Part shown: positions 1-6,782 of the stretch, piece by piece
Layout of the letters: each line of letters opens with the position of its first letter
Position numbering within the stretch: the first letter of the stretch is position 1
Assembly (NCBI GenBank): GCA_046758845.1
Contig: JBHIBA010000135.1
Location: forward strand, 1-11,684
Reading direction: 5' to 3'
Origin: JBHIBA01 sp046758845
GTDB taxonomy: Bacteria; UBA8248; JACPRG01; G963555815
DNA length: 11,684 bases
Position numbers and translations under genes: made by a program
Notes under the pieces: generated by a model
Seen by the model: the letters and a program-made list of their open reading frames with translations, nothing else
What the model was told of the DNA's origin: nothing
Database searches by the model: none

Positions 1-15
1 CCCTTCGGCACCGCA

Positions 16-34
16 GCCGGGCTGCACGCCCGGC
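16..34. repeat. Short GC-rich hairpin repeat
   Basis: Perfect 7-bp inverted repeat, GCCGGGC and GCCCGGC, around the 5-base loop TGCAC. It lies outside the tldE gene and close to a second, longer hairpin. It resembles small intergenic palindromic (REP-like) units of GC-rich genomes. No function can be assigned from one copy. Confidence 0.45.
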
Positions 35-77
35 GAAAACGCAGCAGGCCGGGCCGTCAAAAGTTTTCGAGGGGGGT

Positions 78-109
78 CTGGGGGGACAGTTTTCAAAATG
101 TCCCCCCAG
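78..109 (-). terminator. 11-bp hairpin just downstream of tldE (terminator-like or REP unit)
   Basis: The arms CTGGGGGGACA and TGTCCCCCCAG are perfectly complementary (78-88 with 99-109) around a 10-base loop that can itself pair TTTT with AAAA. Read on the minus strand, the hairpin starts 5 bases after the tldE stop codon, which is the right place for transcript-end formation. It is not followed by a U tract but by a run of C, so it is not a textbook intrinsic terminator. It may instead be a dispersed palindromic repeat that also stabilises the 3' end of the tldDE message. Confidence 0.4.
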
Positions 110-114
110 GGGTT

Positions 115-1506
115 TTACGCTTCTGAAGGCATTCCGCCGGTGATGTGGAAGTCGTCGATCAGAAGAGCGGGGACGACGCAGGTCACCCCTCCTTCCCACG
201 TCGCGCCGATACATTCCCTTTCGCGGCTCATCGCCCGGATGTTGGCGAACGCCTCCAGCATGCCCTGCGTGAAGCGGAGGTTATACAGGGGATATTGAAT
301 CCGGCCGTCTTCCACCCAGAAGGTCCCGTCCCGGGTCATTCCGGTCATGAGGGCCGTTGGCGGATGGAGGTAGCCGTTCACGTAGTGGAACCGCGTCACC
401 CAGATCCCCCGCTCGATCATCGACGGAAGGCCCTCCCGGCCCGCCTCTCCGGGCGCGACGACCAGATGCCGGGGAAGCGACTCGGCCGAAAGGTCGAGGC
501 TCAAGGCGTGCCCCGTGCGAGAGCCGCCGGCGCGCGCGGCCTGGGCGGAGTCCATCACCACCCCCGTCGCGACCCCCTTCTCGATGAGGGGGACGCGGCG
601 CTTGGAATTCCCCTCCGCATCGAAGGGGAAAGGCAAACCCCGCGGATCCCCGGCGTCATCCCAGAGAGAGAAGTCTTCCCCCGTGATTCTCTCTCCAATC
701 CGACGGCTCATGAACCCCCGGCCGTCGAGGTGGGTCTGGGCCCCGAGACCGATGAACGACAGCCATTCCAGGACTTCGGCCGCACAAGGGGGCTCCAGAA
801 GAACGGCGTAGCTCCCCGGAGACAGCCCGCGGGGAGAAACGGAAAGGGCGCACTTCCTCACGGCGCGCTCGGCGAGGGCGTCAACGTCCAGATCGCCTGC
901 GTGGCCGCACGCCCTGTGGGCGTAACCCGACGGGGTGTAATTTCCCTCGCGTTCGCCTTCGGCGATGAGGGAGGCCTCGGCCTGCGTCCGCGTGGCGTAA
1001 ACGCGCAGGCCCGCCGAGTTGGCCGCCGCCCGCTCCTCCGTCCAGGTGGCGAAGGCGCCGGCGATGGTCTGCCCGGCGCGCCCGGCGATCCGGAAGGCGC
1101 GGGAGACCGCCTCCGCCCGGGTGTCCGGACGGAAGGAGGCCGTCTCTTCGTCGAGGTATCCCTCGGGGCTATCCCAGGGCTCGGCCAGGGGGCCGAGGTG
1201 TTCGGCCTCGGGGGCCGCGCGGGCGGCTTCGACGGCCTGACCCAGGGCGCTGCGCAGGGCCTCGGCCGTCAGGCGGTTCGTCGCAGCCGTTCCGACCTTC
1301 CGGCCCACGGCCGCGCGGAGGGAAACCCACAGGGCCGATTCCTCGGCGCTCTGGTGGACGCGGGAGCGCGCGCACCGGGCGTACCCTCCCGAGCGGTGGA
1401 GGAGAAACGCCTCCACTCTGTCGGCCGGCGGGTCCTTCAGGAGGGCGTCCAAGGCGGAGAGGGCCAGATCCCGTCCGAGGCGGGCGGTTTTCGTCTGCGC
1501 CGTCAT
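115..1506 (-). CDS. tldE: TldE/PmbA-like subunit of the TldD/E protease
   Basis: Protein of 463 residues in the TldD/PmbA family. In E. coli, TldD and TldE (PmbA) form a cytoplasmic heterodimer that unfolds and degrades peptides through a narrow channel. It trims the leader of microcin B17 and degrades the antitoxin CcdA. TldE is the non-catalytic partner, and consistently this protein has no HExxxH motif: the equivalent region reads LLEPPCAAEVLEWL (residues 237-250). Family-like C-terminal stretches are RTGHALSL (330-337), MTGMTRDGTFWVEDG (387-401) and the closing VVPALLIDDFHITGG. I chose the ATG at 1506 because it overlaps the tldD stop (ATGA), has GGAG just upstream and gives a normal family length; the frame stays open upstream only inside tldD. 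Translational coupling to tldD is likely. Placement in the family is firm; the substrate here is unknown. Confidence 0.9.
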   Translation of the reverse strand: MTAQTKTARLGRDLALSALDALLKDPPADRVEAFLLHRSGGYARCARSRVHQSAEESALWVSLRAAVGRKVGTAATNRLTAEALRSALGQAVEAARAAPEAEHLGPLAEPWDSPEGYLDEETASFRPDTRAEAVSRAFRIAGRAGQTIAGAFATWTEERAAANSAGLRVYATRTQAEASLIAEGEREGNYTPSGYAHRACGHAGDLDVDALAERAVRKCALSVSPRGLSPGSYAVLLEPPCAAEVLEWLSFIGLGAQTHLDGRGFMSRRIGERITGEDFSLWDDAGDPRGLPFPFDAEGNSKRRVPLIEKGVATGVVMDSAQAARAGGSRTGHALSLDLSAESLPRHLVVAPGEAGREGLPSMIERGIWVTRFHYVNGYLHPPTALMTGMTRDGTFWVEDGRIQYPLYNLRFTQGMLEAFANIRAMSRERECIGATWEGGVTCVVPALLIDDFHITGGMPSEA

Positions 1507-2957
1507 TGGCTCCAAACCCGGACTCCTCGGAACCGGGCGGGCGCCGCCCCGTGGCCCACGCGGGCGATTTGAGCGGGGACCCCTTTTCCGCAGTTGGGCA
1601 GGCCCCACATCCTCCATTCCGAACCCCCGCAGACGGCGTCGCACGAGTTCCAGAACTTCGGCGTGACCCCCGAATAGATGGGATCTTTGTAGAGCGCGCC
1701 GAGGCGGCCGTGACGGATCTCACGGGCCGTTTCGCAGCCGAACTGGAAGTGAAGCCGCTGGTCGTCAATGCTCCAGCTCTTGTTGGTTTCGATATAAAGC
1801 CCCCGCTGGGTATCGGCGATGAGCTCCTCCAGCGTGGGCGCCTCGCGTCCGCCGGGCTCCAGATTGACGTTCACCATGCGGATCAAGGGGATGTGGATCC
1901 AGGAGTCCGCCCGCATGCAGCCGTTGCTCTCTTCGTCGAGATTAGCGGCGGATTCCCGGGAGGTCATGTAGCCGACAAAGCGGCCCCCCTCCACGATGCG
2001 GACTCGTCTGGGCTTCACGCCCTCATCGTCGTACCCATAGGTCCCCAAAGCGCCGGGGATCGTTCCGTCGGCGTAGATGTTGATCAGGTTCGAACCGTAA
2101 CGGAAGCTCCCCCGCTTGTCGGTTGTGAGGAAGCTGCCGCCGGCCAGGCTGATCTCGTCGCCGAACACGCGGTCCAGCTCGACGGCGTGGCCGCACGATT
2201 CGTGCACCTGAAGACAGAGCTGGCTGGTTTCCAAGATGATGTCCCACTCGCCCTCCGGAACGGGCGGGGCCGCCAGCAGGGCGAGGGCTTCTTCCAGGAT
2301 TTTCGGAGCGGCCTCGACGAGCCCCATCCCCCGGACGAACTCGTATCCCCGCTGGGCGAAATCCCCGCCGTGGCCCGTGGGAAAAGACCGGCTCTGGATG
2401 TCACCGCCTTGCGAAACCGTGCACGTCAGGCCCGCCCCCGTCTCGACGAACTCCTGTTCGATCCACGCCCCCTCGGTGCTGGCAAAGACCTTTTCCAGCC
2501 GGTTGGCCACCATCCTGCCCACCGCCGCGACGGTCCGCGGATGGGACATGGCCTCGGTCGCCCGGACCAACAGGTCAATCTTCTCCTCCAGGGAAACCTC
2601 GAAGGGGTCTTCCTCGCACAACCCCTGGTACCCGCCGACTTCCGGGGGCGAGGGGCCCAACCGCGCCTTGTCCCGATTGACCCGCGAGGCGGCCTCGGCC
2701 ACCGCCAGGGACCGCTCTGCAATCCGGATGAGGGCTTCCCCCGTGTCGCCCGGGCCTTCCGGCGCGGCGGCGAACCCCCACGCCCCTTTATGGATCACCC
2801 GAACCCCGTAACCCCCGTCTTGCCCCTGGTTCACGCTCTGGACCCGGCCGTTCTTCACCGCGAGCCGTTGATTGCGGGTGGCAATCCGGCGGATGTCGGC
2901 GTATTCCACGCCGCGCCGTTTCAGGTGATGAAGGGCCGTTTCGATGCTATCTTTCAT
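1503..2957 (-). CDS. tldD: TldD-like metalloprotease catalytic subunit
   Basis: Protein of 484 residues, close to E. coli TldD (about 480). The zinc-site motif HESCGH (HExxxH, His252, Glu253, His257) is present, as is the conserved C-terminal cysteine segment NCGKGVPAQ (Cys456) followed by VGHGAAPARFRGVRV, where the family usually has a similar glycine-rich, ARF-containing tail. Other family blocks are NGRVQSVNQGQDGGYGVRV near the N-terminus and GTYGYDDEGV (305-314). It should be the catalytic half of a cytoplasmic protease with the overlapping downstream tldE. I chose the first ATG, at 2957: the frame extends to a TTG at 3014, but neither start has a clear Shine-Dalgarno and family N-termini begin near MKDSIETAL. 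Only a weak promoter-like pair lies upstream. The metal ligands look intact, so the enzyme is probably active. Its natural substrate in this organism cannot be read from the sequence. Confidence 0.92.
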   Translation of the reverse strand: MKDSIETALHHLKRRGVEYADIRRIATRNQRLAVKNGRVQSVNQGQDGGYGVRVIHKGAWGFAAAPEGPGDTGEALIRIAERSLAVAEAASRVNRDKARLGPSPPEVGGYQGLCEEDPFEVSLEEKIDLLVRATEAMSHPRTVAAVGRMVANRLEKVFASTEGAWIEQEFVETGAGLTCTVSQGGDIQSRSFPTGHGGDFAQRGYEFVRGMGLVEAAPKILEEALALLAAPPVPEGEWDIILETSQLCLQVHESCGHAVELDRVFGDEISLAGGSFLTTDKRGSFRYGSNLINIYADGTIPGALGTYGYDDEGVKPRRVRIVEGGRFVGYMTSRESAANLDEESNGCMRADSWIHIPLIRMVNVNLEPGGREAPTLEELIADTQRGLYIETNKSWSIDDQRLHFQFGCETAREIRHGRLGALYKDPIYSGVTPKFWNSCDAVCGGSEWRMWGLPNCGKGVPAQIARVGHGAAPARFRGVRVWSQ

Positions 2958-3263
2958 GGGCGAATCCGGCCGGACAGTGGATAGAGCGCCGCGAAAGCCG
3001 ATCTCTCGGTCCAAGGGACGGTATCAGCGCGAACCGCTGCACACGAAGAGGCGTGCTATGCTAACAAAACTCACGATTCTCCGAAATCGCGACGTCGGAT
3101 AGTGAGCCAGTTCCAGATTTGATTTTTCAAGTATGGGGCGGGGAAGCACGAAGTCTCCGCTTACCTCAGTGGATACGTGCAACGCTGGGCCGGGGGGTTA
3201 GGCAGGCTTGCTCGAGGACCCGAAACAACATGTCCTAAACCCTGCTAGAAATTCGAAGGGCTT
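2958..3263. other. Intergenic region between tldD and the exported-protein gene
   Basis: About 300 bases without a convincing gene. It should hold the tldDE promoter and the 3' end of the upstream transcript. The best promoter-like pair I found, TTCGGA and TAGCAT with a 16-base gap on the minus strand near 3060-3090, matches consensus weakly. A possible 3' stem (CCCT/AGGG) just after the exported-protein stop is too short to call. I see no RNA gene or clear repeat here. Confidence 0.5.
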
Positions 3264-4742
3264 TCATGGAGTTGGGAGGCGACGGCGAAAGGCCACGGTG
3301 AAATCCCAGTTTCTGCTTTCCGAGCCCCCGAAGTTCAACAAATTGAAGGGCGGGTCCGTGTCCGCGAGCCACTCGTCGAAGGTGTCGGGGGGATCTCCCT
3401 CGTCGGGGCAGACCGCATTGTCGTGGGCCTGATCAAAGTCGCTCACGTAGCGAAGCCTTGGGACGCCGCCGATGACGCAACAACCCGTGACCCGTACAGC
3501 ATGGCCGCCTGTTCTTTTTGTGTCGAAGACGGTGCATTCCGGATTAAAACACGTGATCTTGTAATAACCCCAGACTGCGACGACAGAATAGCCCTCCGCC
3601 AATCGGTCACACGCCCATTCGAACGTCGGGACCAACCCCTGTCGGGTGCTGGTCTCACCGAACGCTGTATATGTTTTATTTTTAGCCTGATGTATAACCT
3701 CCAGGCTATTGGGACCTAGGAATGAAGTGGCGTATCCGAAGAGACCCTTAAAGTATTGGAGTTTGTTTAGCCCTTTCCCATCGCAGCGGTCGGTGACATC
3801 ACGATCTTGAAATTCTCCCAAAGTTCCGACAATCGACTTAAGGGCGGGTGGTAGTTCACCGCGAAGGCCTTTCTTGTGGAAGTGTGTAGGAGGGAGCGTG
3901 ATGAGTGGGTCGCGGCCCTCTAGAGATTTCAACCCATTGGCGAATGACTCAGCTACACACTGATTGTTTGCCGCTTCTATGGGTACCACCCCATCCTGGA
4001 AGATGCAGAAGTCCGTCGCCAACCGTTGCTCCGGATCGAATGGCGGCAGGCCCGACTGCGGCGGAGGCCCGAAGAACAGGGGGCTGATGTCAGTTTCGTC
4101 CAGGTCCCCTCCGGGATTCAGAGCGGAGGTGCCCAGCGGGAACTCGCGAATTAACCTCCTTCGAAAAAGCCTCCTCCGCAGCAACGATCTTATGAGCCGG
4201 AGGCGAACAGGCGTGAGGGGGTGTTCAGTATGTAAGACTACGGCATTTATTGCAGGCGCTACGACTTCGAGGTTGTTCTGTTGACGTACCTGCGCGTTCT
4301 CACCAATGTCAATGTATGTTGATATGGTCGATCCGTCTCCGCTCTGCTCAATCTCGACGCTCCCCGGTATTCCGGAGAAAAGATTAAAAACCACCAACCT
4401 GTTTTTGATGAACGCGTGTACATAGCCTTCGTCTCTGCCGGTGGCCGAGGCAAGCCCACTTTGGTTGACCATAAATTTTCCCCAGCCTGGGCAGTCAGCG
4501 GGCTCACTCCCGCGGAAGCATTCCACTTGGCTGAACTCTACAGCCCCGTCAGTGGGTTCCAGGATGATTGCGTTTCCCAGTGCATCGAGAATGGAGTCTG
4601 TCAGAAAGCGGGCGATAGACCGGCGTAAGTCACCCAGTTTGGGGGCTGCCACCGCCCCTGAGACGGCGAACTGCAGGGACATCACCGTCACACAAACCGA
4701 CAACACGAGTCTTACTCTTTTGCTTCTAAAGTCAGTACTCAT
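3264..4742 (-). CDS. Exported protein of unknown family; possible papain-like cysteine peptidase
   Basis: Protein of 492 residues that I do not recognise. A Sec signal peptide is clear: basic start (RSKRVR), hydrophobic core at about 12-28, and cleavage near AVAA (30-34), with no lipobox. Residues 35-165 look beta-rich. Residues 180-199 hold 10 arginines in 20 positions. The C-terminal half has NNQCVAESFANGLKSLEG (Cys262), then GGHAVRVTG (His414) and YVSDFDQ (Asp435/437). Order and spacing resemble C39-like papain-fold peptidases, where Cys starts a helix and His and Asp sit on following strands. Eleven or so other cysteines could form disulfides outside the cytoplasm. The ATG at 4742 is preceded 7 bases upstream by GGGGGG-type Shine-Dalgarno sequence, and a strong promoter lies at 4828-4856. 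Local G+C is low (24 of 60 bases at 3661-3720), unlike its neighbours, which suggests transfer. The gene is certain; the peptidase reading is an inference and the fold could be enzymatically inert. Confidence 0.85.
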   Translation of the reverse strand: MSTDFRSKRVRLVLSVCVTVMSLQFAVSGAVAAPKLGDLRRSIARFLTDSILDALGNAIILEPTDGAVEFSQVECFRGSEPADCPGWGKFMVNQSGLASATGRDEGYVHAFIKNRLVVFNLFSGIPGSVEIEQSGDGSTISTYIDIGENAQVRQQNNLEVVAPAINAVVLHTEHPLTPVRLRLIRSLLRRRLFRRRLIREFPLGTSALNPGGDLDETDISPLFFGPPPQSGLPPFDPEQRLATDFCIFQDGVVPIEAANNQCVAESFANGLKSLEGRDPLITLPPTHFHKKGLRGELPPALKSIVGTLGEFQDRDVTDRCDGKGLNKLQYFKGLFGYATSFLGPNSLEVIHQAKNKTYTAFGETSTRQGLVPTFEWACDRLAEGYSVVAVWGYYKITCFNPECTVFDTKRTGGHAVRVTGCCVIGGVPRLRYVSDFDQAHDNAVCPDEGDPPDTFDEWLADTDPPFNLLNFGGSESRNWDFTVAFRRRLPTP

Positions 4743-4827
4743 CTTATCGCCCCCCTAGGAGAGATTCCCCTTACCACAACACCTCTCCCCGAACGACCCC
4801 TTCAATTTCCTACTTGCGTTAAAATCA

Positions 4828-4856
4828 AGTATACACGGCAAGTTAATCGATCTCAA
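4828..4856 (-). promoter_or_regulatory. Sigma70-type promoter of the exported-protein gene
   Basis: On the minus strand, TTGAGA (4851-4856) is followed after exactly 17 bases by TATACT (4828-4833). Each hexamer matches the housekeeping consensus (TTGACA, TATAAT) at five of six positions. Transcription would start near 4821, giving a leader of about 80 bases before the ATG at 4742. The DNA around it is the most AT-rich of the window (20 G/C of 60 at 4801-4860). I saw no clear operator palindrome over it. Confidence 0.7.
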
Positions 4857-4859
4857 CTT

Positions 4860-5232
4860 TCGGAGCTCGAGGAAGTCCCGCTAGGCGCTCCTGAAGGGCA
4901 TCGGCACCTGAGGATCGCCCTCAAGACGGCGAAAGGGAGTTTCGTCTTCCAAGAGGCGACCATCTCCAACATCGCCCGGGCGTACCGCATCCTCAAGACC
5001 CATCCCGTCAAACGGGCCCTGCGCCTCAGGCGCAAAGAGCTGCCCCAGAGGAAGGCCGGCTTCGCCCCCCATCAGTTGATTGAGGAGAACGAATCCACAC
5101 AAGAATACCGGGAGGGCGGGACCCCGGACGGACTGAGGGGGGCAAAAGACATCGAGTCCGAGCTTGCCGCCCTGCTTGGCGAAGGCCAAGGACTTGGAAC
5201 AAACGGGCGAATTCGAACGGTTGGAGCATTGA
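4860..5232 (+). pseudogene. 5'-truncated and frameshifted remnant of an unrecognised gene
   Basis: From 4860 the plus strand has a strongly protein-like frame with mostly G or C in third codon positions, including HLRIALKTAKGSFVFQEA, ISNIARAYRILKTHPVKRAL and RKAGFAPHQLIEEN. No ATG or GTG begins it; the first TTG in frame (5076) would discard the best part. From about 5140 the third-position signal moves one frame forward: I count 21 of 29 G/C-ending codons there against 14 of 30 in the original frame. The shifted frame reads AKAKDLEQTGEFERLEH and stops with TGA at 5230-5232. Candidate indel sites are the six-G run at 5137-5142 and the GG at 5178-5179; joining at the latter gives a continuous helix-like ELAALL-AKAKDLEQ. 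The 5' end coincides with the AT-rich block carrying the exported-protein promoter, so the start was probably lost there. Left unrepaired, the original frame would run on to a TGA at 5262-5264. Function unknown. Confidence 0.55.
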
Positions 5233-5352
5233 AGGTCCGGAGAGATACGTCGGTCGTGTCCTGACTTGAATTGTATTCCTTCCGAAGTTAGCCTTGAATC
5301 AGGGAGTGAGAAGTCAAAGTGACTTTTCTGGAAACTCTGAGGAGACCGGAAA

Positions 5353-5772
5353 ATGGCGCTGACTGAACCCATCAAGGCGACGGTAGTCCAGACAACTGTT
5401 TCTGGGAAAGTCTCCCTGCGCGAGGGAGAGGAGGTGGAAGTCCTCGAGCTATTACAGGACCCAGAGTCCCGTTGGCAAGTCCGGGTAGCCGGGCGCGAGG
5501 GGGGCGAAGCGATGCTCAGGCCCTGCCTGCTGGGGCAATGCCGAAAGCCAGGGATGCACAGGCTCACAAACCTGACCGACGCGGAGCTGATGGTTGAAGA
5601 GCTGAATTTCTGGCACCGTCTTTGGAAGCCCGTGAGCCCGCGAAAGGCCGCAGCTATGGAGCGGATGGCCTACTGGGTTTCCAGTACGTTCCAGGCGCAA
5701 GAGACCGACATCCCTTTCTCCGTCCTTCACAACGCATGGACCCACTACCGGAAGGAAAGAAGGAACATCTAG
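5353..5772 (+). CDS. Small protein with SH3-like N-terminal domain, function unknown
   Basis: Protein of 139 residues, not recognised as a named family. Residues 8-60 have the spacing of a small SH3-like beta barrel: a hydrophobic strand (KATVVQ), a charged turn before VSLREGEEVEVLEL, then SRWQVRVAGREGGEAMLRP, recalling the pattern 'lsf-eGd-v-vle---ggWw-vr--G-eG-vP'. Residues 75-115 are probably helical and aromatic-rich (ELNFWHRLWKP, MAYWVSSTF). There is no signal peptide or membrane segment, so a cytoplasmic, perhaps ligand- or protein-binding role is likely. The ATG has GAGGAG 8 bases upstream. A weak promoter-like pair, TTGAAT (5266-5271) and TAGCCT (5289-5294), is spaced 17 bases and lies in the 120-base gap after the preceding gene remnant. 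Third-position G/C use supports the frame to its TAG stop. Confidence 0.75.
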   Translation: MALTEPIKATVVQTTVSGKVSLREGEEVEVLELLQDPESRWQVRVAGREGGEAMLRPCLLGQCRKPGMHRLTNLTDAELMVEELNFWHRLWKPVSPRKAAAMERMAYWVSSTFQAQETDIPFSVLHNAWTHYRKERRNI

Positions 5773-5920
5773 GAAAACAGGCTCGCGCCAAAGCTCCCCG
5801 GGGCTTCAAGGCTTGGCGAAAGCGACGGAACCCGCTTTTGGCCCAACCCTCCGGTCCGGCGGGGCGAAGGTCCCCAACGACTTTGGATCATCGTCGGACC
5901 GTTAACGGAGTGAGAAGGAG

Positions 5921-6748
5921 ATGAAGGATCCCGCCATCCTGATGGAACCCATCGCCTTCCTCAGCGAAGAGGTGAAACGTCAAACGGCCCTCTTCAGAAA
6001 TTGGACGGCAAGAGACTGGGAGAAGCCGACGTTCTGCCAAGGCTGGACGAGAAAGCACGTCGTCTCCCACCTGAATTCCGGCGCGGACTTTTATCAAAGG
6101 GTCGTCTCAGCGGGGGTGAAGGGGAACACCCGCCCCCCATACGGAGCGGCGGACAGAAAGGAGTTTCAGAAAAACCGCGCCGCCCGGATGCAACGGCTGC
6201 TCGCCCTCGCGCCGGACGCCTTGGTCGACGAGTTCGAGGTGGAATACAACCGGTTCGTGAGGCTCGTGAAATCCCTGAGCCTGGAGGACCTGCACTTGCC
6301 CGCCTGGCACCCCATGGGCCTGATCACGGTTGGGCACTTCGCGGGGATGAGGCTGTTCGAGCTCGCCCTGCACGACTGGGACGTCCGCGCCGTCGAGGAC
6401 GCCGGCGCCTCCCTCAGAGAGACCCTGCTCACCCCCCTTCTGCGCGCCCTGCCGTTCATGCAGGTCCGCTTCCTCAATCTGCGCCCCGCCGCGAAGCCCC
6501 CGGACGGTTCGTTCCGGTTCCATCCGAATGAGAGCGCTCCCTGGGCGATCTCCATTCGCCGTGGCCTGGCGGACCTGGCCGAAACCGCCGAGGCCGAGGC
6601 CGAGGTGAAGGGGGAAGGTGACGCCTTCATCTTGCACACGACCGGAAGGCTCGCCTGGCGGGAAGCGGAGAAGCAGGGGCGTTTATCCATCACGGGGGAC
6701 CGCGAAAAGACGGACCAGCTCCTGGACGCCGTTTCGGTTATTTATTGA
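5921..6748 (+). CDS. DinB / maleylpyruvate-isomerase-like metal protein with SCP2-like C-terminus
   Basis: Protein of 275 residues. The N-terminal 165 residues match the four-helix MDMPI_N/DinB pattern: a helix ending in LFRNWTARDWEKPTFCQGWT (the family's 'W..pT.C.GWt' block), then VVSHLNSG (His50), and later MRLFELALHDWDVR (Glu147, His151). His50, Glu147 and His151 correspond to the His-Glu-His divalent metal site of mycothiol-dependent maleylpyruvate isomerase and DinB-like thiol transferases. The last 70 residues (DLAETAEAEAEVK...GRLAWREAEKQGRLSITGD) resemble the SCP2-type tail often fused to this domain. The enzyme probably joins a small thiol or similar cofactor to a substrate, or detoxifies one; the exact reaction is not readable. 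The ATG at 5921 has GGAG ten bases upstream within CCGTTAACGG-AG, and AGGAG directly abutting it. Monocistronic by appearance, with repeats on its 3' side. Confidence 0.8.
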   Translation: MKDPAILMEPIAFLSEEVKRQTALFRNWTARDWEKPTFCQGWTRKHVVSHLNSGADFYQRVVSAGVKGNTRPPYGAADRKEFQKNRAARMQRLLALAPDALVDEFEVEYNRFVRLVKSLSLEDLHLPAWHPMGLITVGHFAGMRLFELALHDWDVRAVEDAGASLRETLLTPLLRALPFMQVRFLNLRPAAKPPDGSFRFHPNESAPWAISIRRGLADLAETAEAEAEVKGEGDAFILHTTGRLAWREAEKQGRLSITGDREKTDQLLDAVSVIY

Positions 6749-6752
6749 AAAG

Positions 6753-6782
6753 TGTAGGGGCGCACGGCCGTGCGCCCCTACA
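6753..6782. repeat. Perfect 30-bp palindrome
   Basis: TGTAGGGGCGCACGG is followed immediately by its exact reverse complement, so the whole 30 bases form one perfect palindrome. It begins 4 bases after the stop of the DinB-like gene. There is no T tract on either side, so it is not a standard intrinsic terminator, although a transcript would fold strongly. It looks like one of the 'TAGGGGCG...CGCCCCTA' palindromic units I associate with intergenic DNA of many bacterial genomes. Confidence 0.8.

Noticed and set aside
145..1572. Long plus-strand open frame of 475 codons opposite tldE
   Set aside because: It is the complement of a well-supported tldE; its translation is rich in Arg, Gly and Pro with no domain pattern, as expected for GC-rich antisense frames.
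1506..2984. Long plus-strand open frame of 492 codons opposite tldD
   Set aside because: Antisense shadow of tldD, whose metal-binding motif and family blocks are clear; no independent coding character.
5266..5294. Promoter TTGAAT-17-TAGCCT before the SH3-like gene
   Set aside because: The -10 hexamer matches the consensus at only three positions; noted in the gene entry but not called as a feature.
4881..5567. Minus-strand open frame of 228 codons
   Set aside because: It overlaps the start of the SH3-like gene and the decayed segment, both of which show better third-position bias and protein-like sequence on the plus strand.
5899..5908. Palindrome CCGTTAACGG ahead of the DinB-like gene as an operator
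   Set aside because: Only 10 bases, single copy, and part of it serves as the Shine-Dalgarno region; too little to claim a regulator site.
5622..5924. Plus-strand 100-codon frame running from the SH3-like gene into the next gap
   Set aside because: Out-of-frame with the supported gene, basic low-complexity translation, no ribosome binding site; treated as a shadow.
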